Origin: Primulina eburnea
Taxonomy: Eukaryota > Streptophyta > Magnoliopsida > Lamiales > Gesneriaceae
Direction: 5' to 3'
Length of the DNA stretch: 64,000 nt
Assembly (NCBI RefSeq): GCF_022965805.1
Contig: NC_133105.1
Coordinates: forward strand, 2,480,001-2,544,000
The first letter of the stretch is position 1; every line of letters begins with the position of its first letter. The notes below the pieces were generated by a model. It saw nothing but the letters and a program-made list of their open reading frames with translations. It did not search any database and was not told the origin of the DNA. Shown in pieces: positions 25,744 to 35,502 of the stretch. The position numbers were made by a program, and so were the translations under genes.

Positions 25744-28735
25744 TCAAGTAGTCACTAGGTGAGGAGCAGCTCCCCTAAAAGGAAGCATGCATGAGTAAGT
25801 GACATACTTGACACTGTCAATCAGAACAACTACGAAAATTCGAGAAAGGGCCTTTGCTCCCATCACACCATCAACATCAGTATCACTTGCCTCCCTAGGA
25901 TCCACGAGCACAGAAACAACCACAGAAGATGCTGACTTATTTAAGTTCAGGTTCTTGTTTTGTGAATGTCTTCCAGCTTGTTCCTCGGAAATGTTATGAG
26001 AGGATCCAGGAAAGGGAATAGGATGACCGCGGAGGATCCTGCGGTTCCTTCCCTTGCTGAGGTGCGAAGAATTCTTATTTTGCTGTTCAGAAATATTTCT
26101 TGAGGCAGTAGCTGGGACAATGGCTCCTGAAGTGGAAGCTGACGACACGTCAAACTGGAAAACTTCAGTGCACATCCCCGAGCTCAGCATCGGACCTGAA
26201 GGAAACCTTAGCGTTATACTTTCTGAAATTTGACCGTGTGACCCATGAGCAAGAAAATAGTGCAAATATTCTCTCCGAGGATCAGCAAAAATTTGTTCAC
26301 TTGGGTAACGATGAAGTATTATTCAACCAACTTGAAAAAAAAAAAAGATCTATCAACAAGAGATATATATTTAAGAACTGCATAATTCAGTTTTTTAATC
26401 TGTAATTCCATAATTTTTTTGCCGAGGATGATGTTTATTAGCCATGGAAAATACATGACTCTGAACCAGCGAGTTGTTTATATGAGTTGCATGCACTTGA
26501 GTCGTCCCATACATAAGGGGAGTCGAGGCAAACGAAACATTTAAAATCATAACACTTTGTACTACATCAATATGTACAAAGAGGTAAGATACCAGCCTTT
26601 GAAAACAGCAGGAATGAAAAGCCATGAGTCGCACATAAGCTAGCATGAGCAAAAAAACCATGTGTACAACTTTGGATGCCACATAATTCCTAAAAAAATA
26701 CAATATTTTCTTTTGCATGCATAGGATCAAATCTGTCTTTACATAACCACATGAATAGTCAATGTTAGGATTATAACTCAGAATAACACATACAAAAAGA
26801 AGCCATGTGCAAGAGAATATTATAACATGGGTTACCAGAAAGGCCTTCACGGAACCATTGCTGAAGCCTGCCATCGTTGACTTTCGACTTCAAACTATCT
26901 TTGTCTGCTGAACCAGAGCCCAGTTCCCTTAGGTGAGGGAGCCGAGCACCATTTCTTCCCATACCAGGGACAGGAACAGCAGGAGCCAAATCTCCACGAA
27001 CTGCTAAACCATTTACACCACCTCCCTGACCCTGCGATATCGTGGCCTTTTCACTTGCCAACACTGAATGGATTATCAAATTTCCATCTATCTTAACAAG
27101 CTTATCATTCCTAGGAACATACAATGATGCAACAAGGGGTTTGCTCCCATTTCCCAAATGAACAATCTCATCAGTTCCTGGCTCCCCTCGACTTCCATGA
27201 CCTCTTTGACTACAATGTGCACCACCACCACTATTACAACTAGATTCTCTTCCACCACCATACTTCTCAACATGCTCAGTCCCATTTTTCACAAACAACC
27301 TCCCATGGTAATTCTCATAATATCCACCTCCAACATAACTGTTATCACTGGAAAATGCCTCCCTAACACCTCCATATTTCATACTGATAATTGGAACCAA
27401 ATCTCCAAATAATATAATAAAAAACAGCAAACCAATAAAGCTAACAGCTGCAACCTTCTTGCTCTTTGCCCCCCCACTCTTCTTAGCTTCCACCTTCTTA
27501 CTGACCTTTGCCACGTTGGCTGGCTGTTGTGATTTCAATCTTGGGATTGGAACCAGTGGCACTTGAGATCCATGTAGCCTCATCATGTACGGGGGAGCAG
27601 ATGGCATCCATGGATACATCGTGGCTGGGTGTGGAAACATCCCAGGATGAGGAGTTGCCAATTGAGGAGGTGGGACTGCGCCATTACTCCCACCAGCGCC
27701 CATTTGTTGCCGTAGAGTCATGTTTTCAGTCATAAAGAATGAAATCTTTGCATTCAAGTCTTGTATTGTAGAATGCATTGTCCTCACTTTATCCTCCAAC
27801 TCGTCAACATATTGCTTCTTCCTCTGTCTTGATAATTGCGCACTCTCTCTGTTCCTCATCAACCTTGCCTTCTTTTTATCGTCATCTTCATTCGAACCAC
27901 TGATACTACAATTATTATGGTTAGTCTCAACATTATACTCGGATTTCCTAAACTTGTTAATCCTGGACCCTAAATTATTATCCACGTCACAAACTGCTAA
28001 ATCATTGCTCTCTTTTTTCCTCTTTAACATAGAACTATTGACATTATCGTTTGGTGATCCTCTGAATTCAATCTTTTGATCAACATTATCAGAACTGATC
28101 AAACCGAAGTTAGCATCTGGCATAGAATTTCCCGATCTGGCGCAATTTTCGGAGTTCTTTGATACATTGGAACAACAATTCCCAGAACCCTGTGATTCGG
28201 GGGAAGGGCAATAAGTTGCCTTAGCTTCAGCACCAGAACTTACAGAGTTCCCTGGATTTGAACCATTTGATTCAGGCGACGGGACATTGAGATAATCAGA
28301 AATCTGATTAGATTCTAGACCTGGAGAATTCGAATCCAGAACCCCGGACCCATTTGAGCTCTTGTCGCTGCCTGTGGGCAGATGACGCAAGTTTGGACAA
28401 TCTGATTTGAAAACACCGTGATATGGATCAAAATTAAGACCTGATCCGGCATTGGCTTCGTCAAGCAAATTGCCATTTTCTAAATGGTTGGTGTTGTAGA
28501 TCGGATCGGAGAGTAATTCTTCAAGATCGGAAGAAGGGAGGCATAGGTCGTCGAATGAGAAATCGAAATCAACGTCTTCATGAAACGCGTCGTCGTATTG
28601 ATTGTCCCCCGAGCCGTTACTCTCCATAAACTGTTGGGAAAAGAAGGCATCGTCGAGGGGCGGAATCGCAAGGCTGGAACTGAAATCGGCATCATTAGCC
28701 GGAGGCGGGACGACGACCTCCGTTGGATCAGACAT
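25744..28735 (-). CDS. Membrane-tethered bZIP transcription factor, bZIP17/28/49 type
   Basis: This family senses ER stress: the protein sits in the ER membrane, moves to the Golgi, is cut by S1P and S2P, and the released bZIP part enters the nucleus. Exons 28735-26836 and 26195-25744 (1900+452 nt) give 783 residues. Visible parts are an acidic N-terminus (DFDFSFDDL), a basic region near residues 288-305 (MRNRESAQLSRQRKKQYVDE) and a leucine zipper to about 345. One transmembrane helix lies near 427-449 (VAAVSFIGLLFFIILFGDLV). The lumenal domain has a canonical S1P site RRIL at about 686, then the conserved tail RIFVVVLIDSVKYVTYS. An upstream in-frame ATG (28822) would add 29 residues. I prefer 28735 because MSDPTEVVVPPP resembles family N-termini. 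Confidence 0.94.
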
Positions 28736-29628
28736 TCCGTGTGTGTCATGAATTGTGAGACCAGACGAGAGAATCGGGGGATTTCTTCGGGTAGAGTTTC
28801 GCTGACTTCGAATAAAGAACACGTGGCAACGATGTCACGTGTTCTGGGACATATTTATGTATTGTATCAATTTGCACAAAATAAATAAATTTCAAATATC
28901 ATAATAAGATTTTTTTCAGGAGATGTTGGTTAAAAATCTTCGATCAAAATATTTTTTTTGGTTCATTTTTTATTTATAAATTGTGGTATTATGTCATATA
29001 AAATATGATATACTTCATGTGATGTGAAAATATGGTATACTTCATGTGGAAATATTGTACTAAAAAAAATTCAGAGATTAAACAAAAAAAATCGACGACA
29101 TGAAAACGGAAGGCTCAATTTTTCGATTTTTTTCTAACCTTAGATCCTTAAATCTATTGCCCATTATGTTATGACATAAAAAAGGACAAAAGTTAACATG
29201 ATTTGTTAGCGCGTGATTGGGTGCAAGTACGTGTGTAAGGAAGTCTCTAAGTTTTGACTTTCAACTTCGACTACTAAGCGTGACACGTGAATTTTTTATT
29301 ATTTTTAATTGGCAATAATTTAAATTTTTGTATTTTTATGGAATATCATCTTTTTTTTATAACAATAATGGATATTCTCGAAGACTCTTCTAACATTTAT
29401 TTTATCGTTTTTTATTATATTTTATTTCTTACGTCACGAAGCAGGAATAAAAATCAATCTAATTATCCCGTTCGTACGGAGTGGAAGAAGAAGGGTTGCC
29501 CTTTTCTTCTCTTGATCCAATCGCCCCACTCTCTCTCTCTGTCTGTAGAGAGAGAATATCCTACGCTTCAGGGGCAGGGGTCTCCGCACATGCATCCATA
29601 GATATATATACAAGAGGGCGTTGGGAGT
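28736..29628. other. Divergent intergenic region between bZIP and R3H genes, with a dispersed repeat
   Basis: This is the shared upstream region of two divergent genes. Positions about 28918-29125 hold a repeat whose second copy is at 41583-41765 (shared words include GATATACTTCATGTG, ACTATGTCATA-type and GAAACTGAAGGC-type). A CTCTCTCT tract at about 29529-29550 lies ahead of the R3H start. Confidence 0.6.
28817..28844. promoter_or_regulatory. Inverted pair of CACGTG G-boxes in the leader/promoter of the bZIP gene
   Basis: GAACACGTG (28817-28825) and CACGTGTTC (28836-28844) form a perfect 9-bp inverted repeat around a 10-bp spacer, 82-110 bp before the bZIP start codon. Each half contains CACGTG, the classic plant bZIP/bHLH target. 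Confidence 0.6.
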
Positions 29629-29785
29629 ATGGATTTGAGTTTGACTTCTGGAGCTAGTGCTGAAGCTGGTGAGAGTGGTGGTGTTTTGGAGCAAAGGGTG
29701 GAAGAGAACGAGCCACCTGCATACGCTTCTGTGGTGGATTCATTTCTCATAGAAGCTCTTCGGAACCCACGTCATCGTTTAACTG
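29629..29785 (+). CDS. Exon 1 of an R3H-domain single-stranded nucleic-acid-binding protein; rest not found
   Basis: Fifty-two codons, starting MDLSLTSGASAEAGE, lead into a GT donor. The end, VDSFLIEALRNPRHRLT, matches the conserved lead-in to the R3H domain in plant R3H/SUZ proteins, where a segment like ILRMELDIQ follows. Neighbours support it: as I recall, Arabidopsis R3H genes At2g40960 and At3g56680 lie next to or near bZIP17 and bZIP49. No R3H domain exon is visible in the rest of the window. About 350 bp downstream a Tat retrotransposon begins, and an assembly gap follows it. The gene is therefore interrupted by the element, lost, or continued inside the gap. Confidence 0.72.
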
Positions 29786-30075
29786 GTTTGTTTTTCTTTT
29801 TCCTTTTTTTTTTAATTTATGGTCGCGTTGTTTTTATATCTTGTGTTGAATTTATTGCCAGTTTTTTATATGTGTAATTGAGAACTGTTCTTTCCGGGGC
29901 TGGAGTAGCTTTGGAAGATTTGGAAGTTTGCTTTAGCTGTATCAGGTGTAATTGGGGTTTGGCTGCGAGGGCAATGGTTCGGTTTTATCTTGATTAATCG
30001 ACTGTGTAATTCAAGAAGCTACGGAACTTGCTGATGCGGATCGATTTAAATAAACATCTGAATTGCACGTCATTT

Positions 30076-30918
30076 TGTTAGACCTTAGATATAGATTTTC
30101 AAATTTGTGAAATTTATTGAAGCCATAGAATGTAACATGGTCTGCACAAGTGGCTTGCTTATGGTTAGTGATACCCCCGGTGGGAGGATGGGCTCGGCCC
30201 GCTCTCGATAGCCCATATCAAGCAAAGCCCAACATGCATTCAGAAGAAAGCTTGAGGCTGTCCGGGAGGTCATCTCTGGCCGACCTCCCATATCAGAAGT
30301 TCCAGCCATTGGAGAGGTCAGCCGACCTCCCTGGACGACCTCCCTGGCCGACCTCCCGAGCTGACCTCCAAGAAGCTATTATCGGGACGATCGAAAACCC
30401 TCGGCCGAGCTCCCGAGCCGAGGTCCCAGGAGGTCCTAGCGTCTCGTGGGCCCATACCTGCGAGAACTCTTACTCAAATATTAAGCGCGTAGCCCACAGA
30501 GATCAAGGCCCAGAAAGGTAAAGCCCATTAAAGATCTTATCAAATCTGTCACCATATCTTATCAAATCTTCCGAAGATTCTGAAGATCTAAACCTACCAA
30601 AACTAAGACTCTATGCATCACCTATAAATACCAGGTTCCGTCCATTATTTTAAATATTCATACTTTTTCACATTCTCTCGGCACACACATTATTCTCTCA
30701 AGTTTTCCGTTCTCTGACTTGAGCGTCGGAGGGGCTACGCCGGAACAACCTTCCGGCCCCCTTCTAACACTCTTGTTTGTGTTTCTGGATTTCGAGGTGC
30801 CTGATCCGAGCTCCCAAGGTGAAGATCCGACCTCCCAGCCAGCGCCCCCAGGTTTGACCCGAGCTCTCCAAGCGGGGATCTGAACTCCCAGTTAGCATCA
30901 CCGATTTCAGTGTTAACA
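30076..30918 (+). repeat. 5' LTR of the Tat element (left edge approximate)
   Basis: The right edge ends TGTTAACA just before the primer-binding site. A candidate start TGTTAG lies at 30076, and another plausible start is nearer 30130-30170. The body is rich in CGAGCTCCC / GACCTCC words that recur in the 71-bp array near the far end. Confidence 0.6.
30623..30630 (+). promoter_or_regulatory. TATA box of the LTR promoter
   Basis: TATAAATA in CACCTATAAATACCAGG, about 295 bp before the LTR end, in the usual U3 position. Confidence 0.6.
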
Positions 30919-30920
30919 AT

Positions 30921-30938
30921 TGGCGCCGTCTGTGGGAA
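30921..30938 (+). promoter_or_regulatory. Primer-binding site for minus-strand synthesis
   Basis: TGGCGCCGTCTGTGGGAA begins two bases after the LTR end. TGGCGCC is the tRNA 3'-end complement often used by plant Tat/Athila elements, probably tRNA-Asp. Confidence 0.7.
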
Positions 30939-30958
30939 TATACTGAGAAGACGTAGAC

Positions 30959-32428
30959 ATGTGGGGACGAACAGGTATAAGAACAGGCCCTGCGCGTGGT
31001 AACAGAGGTCCCGGAGGTGGCAATCAGGGCCATGCAAATGGTAACAGAGGTCCCGGAGGTGACAATCAGGGCCATGCAAATGGTAACAGAGGTCCCGGAG
31101 GTGGCAATCAGGGCCATGCAGATGGTAACCGAGGTCCCGGAGGTGGCCAAGGCAGAGGTGTGGCTGATCTTAGTCTAGACCAATTGGCCCAGTTGATTAA
31201 TAGGTCTGTGAATGAGGCCCTCCGTCGAAATCGTACTCCATCACCACCGCCACAACAACCTCCTCCTCCTCCTCCTCCTCCTCCTCCTCCCCCTCTTCCT
31301 GAGCATATGGAAGCCATTTGGGAGGAAGTCAGGAGGCTTGGCAGGCGAATGGGGGGCCGACCTCCCGTATTGGACAGAGAAAGCCCACTCTCCCTCGAGA
31401 TACTGAATGAAGACCTCCCCGTTAATTTCCGCCAACCAACCGTCAAGGATTATGATGGAAGTACTGACCTCGAAGAACACCTTGGAAGGTTCAATAATTC
31501 TGCTTTGCTTCACCGATACTCAGATGGGGTCAAATGCCGGGTCTTCCTTACCACCCTAGTGGGACCCGCCCAGAGGTGGTTCGATTTGCTCCCGCCACAT
31601 TCCATTACCAGCTTTCGAGAATTCAGCACCCTATTCATAAACCAGTATGCTACAAGTAAGAAATACTTGAAAACCTCATTGGGCCTATTCAATTTGAAAC
31701 AAGGAGATACAGATTCGCTGAGGGACTTCATTAGACGATTCAACAGTGCGGCCTTGGAGGTCCCAGCTGCAGCAACAGAAACCTTGGTAAATGCTTTCAC
31801 GCAAGGGCTCCGAGGGGGACAATTTTTCAATTCCTTGGTCAAGAAACCCCCTCAAAGTTATGATGAGCTCCTGAGCCGAGCTGAGAAATACGTGAATCTT
31901 GAGGATGCACAAAGGCAAAGGCGAGTGGATATCCGACCCGATGATAAAAATAAGGGGAAAGAGAAAGTGGAACCAAGTAGGAAGAGGCCTGCAGAAAGAA
32001 CAGAGGAACGGAGCCGAGGTCCTGGACCTTTCCCTTATGCCCCGTTGGCAATGAGCTTGGAAAGAGCCATGGCCATTTGTGAAGAAAGAAGAAAGCTGGA
32101 GCGACCGAAACAAGCCGAGAAAGGGCCGCGTTTACCGCCCTCAGATAAGTTTTGTGAGTTCCATCAAGAGTACGGTCACGTCACCAATGATTGCCAGAAA
32201 TTGGGGGAAGAGGTCCAAAGAATCATGCAAAGAGACCCTCACATGAAGAACCTCCTAGCTCGATCAGAAGGAAGTTATCGAGATGATCGAAGGGATCGGG
32301 GACCTCCTGGGGTTAATCAGAGGCCACAACCCCGGGAGAACCGACCCAACCGCGGGGGTCGAGATGACCCCCGCGACATCAAGGCCCTCAGGTCCAGCAG
32401 ATTGCTAATGATCCGACCAGAGGTATAA
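30959..32428 (+). CDS. gag: Tat element gag protein
   Basis: An open frame of 489 residues. It begins with four near-identical glycine-rich repeats (GNRGPGGGNQGHANGN type, 42-bp units), then a proline run from (CCT)n. The conserved plant gag core follows (YDGSTDLEEHLGRFN, FLTTLVGPAQRWFDLLP, FREFSTLFINQYA). Near the end is an unusual zinc knuckle, C-x2-H-x4-H-x4-C (CEFHQEYGHVTNDC). It stops at 32426-32428 while pol continues in another frame. The pol frame is already open and family-like just upstream (IANDPTRGI), so a one-frame shift lies near 32345-32390. It may be a lesion or a recoding site. Confidence 0.85.
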   Translation: MWGRTGIRTGPARGNRGPGGGNQGHANGNRGPGGDNQGHANGNRGPGGGNQGHADGNRGPGGGQGRGVADLSLDQLAQLINRSVNEALRRNRTPSPPPQQPPPPPPPPPPPPLPEHMEAIWEEVRRLGRRMGGRPPVLDRESPLSLEILNEDLPVNFRQPTVKDYDGSTDLEEHLGRFNNSALLHRYSDGVKCRVFLTTLVGPAQRWFDLLPPHSITSFREFSTLFINQYATSKKYLKTSLGLFNLKQGDTDSLRDFIRRFNSAALEVPAAATETLVNAFTQGLRGGQFFNSLVKKPPQSYDELLSRAEKYVNLEDAQRQRRVDIRPDDKNKGKEKVEPSRKRPAERTEERSRGPGPFPYAPLAMSLERAMAICEERRKLERPKQAEKGPRLPPSDKFCEFHQEYGHVTNDCQKLGEEVQRIMQRDPHMKNLLARSEGSYRDDRRDRGPPGVNQRPQPRENRPNRGGRDDPRDIKALRSSRLLMIRPEV

Positions 32429-32433
32429 TCCAC

Positions 32434-35400
32434 ATGATAACGGGCGGCGCCACCGACGGAGATTCGGGCAGGGCTCGTAAAGCTCATGGTCGGAGATTGG
32501 AAAGTTTGGGGTTAGACCTTGCCCCCAAAGATGACCCCGTCATTGGCTTCGGGCCGGATGATATGAAAGGTGTTGTGGCACCTCATAACGACGCCTTATT
32601 AGTCACTCTTACTATCGCCAACTATGACGTCGCAAGAATCTTTGTTGACACCGGAAGCTCAGTTAACGTTATTTTCAAAAGAACCCTGGACCAAATGAAA
32701 GTGGAAGGTTTCGAGTTTGATCATATCTCTACGCCTTTATTTGGCTTCACAGGACATGCAGTCCAAACTGTAGGGCAAATCATGCTCCCCTTATCCCTAG
32801 GGGCGGGACCTCACCGCATCACAAAAATGACATGTTTTACTGTGGTGGATGCCCCCTCTTCCTACAACGGAATACTTGGCCGACCTGCCCTGGCCGACTT
32901 CCGAGCTGTAAGCTCTACCTATCATCAAAAGCTGAAATATCCTGTGGGGAATGAAGTAGGAGTAGTCGGGGGGGATCAGAAATCCTCTCGACGATGTTAT
33001 GTGGATGAGGTAAGGCAAGAAGTCAAAAGATCCCGGACCGAGGTAGGGATGATTGTGGCCCAACCAAATATGACCTCCAGAAGAGAGGTTCAGCTCACCT
33101 CAGAAGAGGAGCCAGAAACGGTGGAAATAGGGGTCCAACGGAGTGTCAGGGTGGCGGCTGATCTTGATCCCGAAACCAAGCATGATCTACTGGCTTGTTT
33201 AAAAACTAACATTGATGTATTTGCTTGGTCTCCACAAGAGCTTCGGGGGATCAGCCCCGGGATAATGAAACACCACCTCAACACTCTCCCTGAAGCCCGG
33301 CCAGTCAAACAGAAGAAGAGGCATTTTGGCCCCGAGAAAGACAAGGTAATAAAAGAACAGGTAGACGAGCTTCTTAAGGCAGGACACATTAGGGAGATCT
33401 TTTTCCCAACATGGCTATCAAATGTTGTCCTGGTCCCCAAGAGCTTGGGAACATGGAGAATGTGCGTCGACTTCAGAGATCTTAATAAGGCTTGTCCAAA
33501 AGATTGTTACCCCTTGCCGAGGATAGACCAACTGGTTGATTCCACCGCAGGTCATCAGTACTTATGTTTGATGGATGCTTATCAAGGATACCATCAGATC
33601 CCCTTAGCAGAAGAAGACCAGGACAAAGTGAGTTTCATCACTTCCGAAGGGACGTTTTGTTATGTAGTGATGCCTTTCGGATTAAAAAATGCGGGAGCCA
33701 CCTATCAAAGGCTCATGGACAAGATTTTCTCAGCCCAGGCCGGAAGAAATGTGGAAGTGTATGTGGATGATATTCTTGTAAAGTCGAAGAACTCGGCTGA
33801 TCTCATAAAGGATCTCCGTGAAACCTTTGCCACTTTGAGATCTTACAGGCTAAAGCTGAACCCCCAAAAATGCACTTTTGGGGTCAAAAGTGGGAAATTC
33901 CTTGGGTACATGGTAACAGAAAGGGGAATTGAGGCCAATCCTGAGAAAGTAAAAGCTATTCAATCTATGACACCTCCTGGGAATCTCCAGGAGGTCCAGA
34001 AGCTCGCCGGGAGAATCGCCGCTTTGTCACGATTCATTTCAAGAGCGGCACATCGTAGTTTACCCTTCTTCCGAGTCCTCAGGAAAGCTAAAAAATTCGA
34101 ATGGGATGAAGAATGCGTGAGGGCATTCGAGGATCTGAAGAAGCATTTGGCGGAGCTCCCCATATTAGCCAAACCAGCCCCAGGAGAACCATTGTATGTC
34201 TACCTCTCGGCCACTGAGATGGCTGTTAGTTCAGTCTTGGTCAGGCAGAAAGGCACGGAACAAAGCCCCGTATATTACATCTCTCACGCCCTCAAGGGAG
34301 CGGAGCTCAGATATACAGTTGTGGAGAAGCTCGCTCTGGCCTTGGTCACAACAGCTCGAAGACTAAGGCCTTACTTTCTATCTCACCCCATTATGGTCCT
34401 CACCAACAGCCCTCTCGGGAAAATAATGACGCATGCTGATATCTCAGGAAGGTTGGTAAAGTGGACCACTGAACTAGGGGAATATGACATTCAATATGGG
34501 CCTCGAACCGCAATCAAAGCGCAGGCCTTGGCCGATTTTTTGGCCGAGACTTTGCATGTGGAGATGGAAGATCTTTGGAAGGTCTATGTGGATGGTTCAT
34601 CCACCAATGAAGGCAGCGGAGTTGGTGTGTTATTAATCTCTCCAAAAGGGGATGAACTAAAGTTAGCCGTGAGGCTAGACTTTAGGGCATCCAACAATAA
34701 GGCAGAATACGAAGCGGTCTTAGCGGGTCTAAGAGCAGCACGGCAGGTCGGAGCAGCTCGAGTCCACATCTTCTCTGATTCTCAGCTGGTGGCCCACCAA
34801 ATGAATGGATCATACGACATCAAGAATGAAAGATTGATAGAATACGTAAAAGCGGTGGAAGCAGCTAAAGAACTCTTTACAGAACTGGTTTTTAAGCAGA
34901 TCCCCCGAGAGGAGAATGAGGGAGCCGACGCCCTTGCTAAAATGGCCAGCTCGCTCCACAGCTGGAAATCAAGAGAGGTGGTGGTCCAAGTAGAGCTAAG
35001 CCCTTCTGTGCACTACCCCTCTCCTGAGCATGAAGACAATGACTGGCGCGCCGAGTTATTAGATTACATGAAAGATGGGGTGCTCCCCGAAGATCCGAAG
35101 AAGGCTTACAGGATGAAGCGAAGAAGCCTTCGGTTTGTAATGATCAACGGAACTCTTTACAAGAGGTCAGCCTCTCGGCCTCTTCTGAAGTGTTTGGGTC
35201 CCAAGCAATCTAACTATGTACTAAGAGAGATTCATGGAGGCTGTTGCGGGAATCACTTGGGATCTTACTTTCTAGCACGAAAGGCACTCTTGGCCGGATA
35301 TTTCTGGCCCACTATGTTAAAAGATGCTCTAGCCATCGTCATCTCATGCGACAGCTGCCAACGTCATGGTAAGCTCCAACATCAACCAGCTGCCCTAATG

Positions 35401-35502
35401 AAGAGTATTGTGGCAGCCTGCCCGTTTGACCAATGGGGATCGACATCGTGGGACCTTTTCCCCCGGCCCCAGCCCAGAAAAAATTCTTGCTCGTGGCCAT
35501 AG
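32434..35502 (+). CDS. pol: Tat element pol: protease, reverse transcriptase, two RNase H domains, start of integrase
   Basis: A frame of 1022 residues. The aspartic protease motif FVDTGSS is at about 32641. The reverse transcriptase runs from about 33330 to 34000 with LVPKSLGTWRMCVDFRDLN and the YVDD box at about 33759. A Ty3-type RNase H lies at about 34190-34540 (APGEPLYVYLS, YYISHALKGAELRY, LADFLAE). A second, archaeal-type RNase H lies at about 34566-34960 (VYVDGSS, NNKAEYEAVLAGL, IFSDSQLV, GADALAKMA). The integrase zinc domain (H...H...C-x2-C) is at about 35235-35375. The frame is lost near 35430, where the integrase core continues in the next frame. Confidence 0.9.
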   Translation: MITGGATDGDSGRARKAHGRRLESLGLDLAPKDDPVIGFGPDDMKGVVAPHNDALLVTLTIANYDVARIFVDTGSSVNVIFKRTLDQMKVEGFEFDHISTPLFGFTGHAVQTVGQIMLPLSLGAGPHRITKMTCFTVVDAPSSYNGILGRPALADFRAVSSTYHQKLKYPVGNEVGVVGGDQKSSRRCYVDEVRQEVKRSRTEVGMIVAQPNMTSRREVQLTSEEEPETVEIGVQRSVRVAADLDPETKHDLLACLKTNIDVFAWSPQELRGISPGIMKHHLNTLPEARPVKQKKRHFGPEKDKVIKEQVDELLKAGHIREIFFPTWLSNVVLVPKSLGTWRMCVDFRDLNKACPKDCYPLPRIDQLVDSTAGHQYLCLMDAYQGYHQIPLAEEDQDKVSFITSEGTFCYVVMPFGLKNAGATYQRLMDKIFSAQAGRNVEVYVDDILVKSKNSADLIKDLRETFATLRSYRLKLNPQKCTFGVKSGKFLGYMVTERGIEANPEKVKAIQSMTPPGNLQEVQKLAGRIAALSRFISRAAHRSLPFFRVLRKAKKFEWDEECVRAFEDLKKHLAELPILAKPAPGEPLYVYLSATEMAVSSVLVRQKGTEQSPVYYISHALKGAELRYTVVEKLALALVTTARRLRPYFLSHPIMVLTNSPLGKIMTHADISGRLVKWTTELGEYDIQYGPRTAIKAQALADFLAETLHVEMEDLWKVYVDGSSTNEGSGVGVLLISPKGDELKLAVRLDFRASNNKAEYEAVLAGLRAARQVGAARVHIFSDSQLVAHQMNGSYDIKNERLIEYVKAVEAAKELFTELVFKQIPREENEGADALAKMASSLHSWKSREVVVQVELSPSVHYPSPEHEDNDWRAELLDYMKDGVLPEDPKKAYRMKRRSLRFVMINGTLYKRSASRPLLKCLGPKQSNYVLREIHGGCCGNHLGSYFLARKALLAGYFWPTMLKDALAIVISCDSCQRHGKLQHQPAALMKSIVAACPFDQWGSTSWDLFPRPQPRKNSCSWP

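Noticed and set aside
25744..26265. 173-codon frame as a separate gene
   Set aside because: After an AG at 26196 its sequence is the C-terminal lumenal part of the bZIP protein, including the RRIL site, so it is exon 2.
26395..26874. 159-codon open frame overlapping the bZIP intron
   Set aside because: It lies mostly in the bZIP intron and ends in exon 1. It has no family features and breaks the well-supported splice that joins the lumenal domain.
27158..27412. Thr-rich plus-strand frame inside the bZIP gene
   Set aside because: Antisense shadow of bZIP coding sequence.
31108..31513. Minus-strand proline/glycine-rich frames within gag
   Set aside because: Antisense shadows of the (CCT)n and repeat-rich gag coding sequence.
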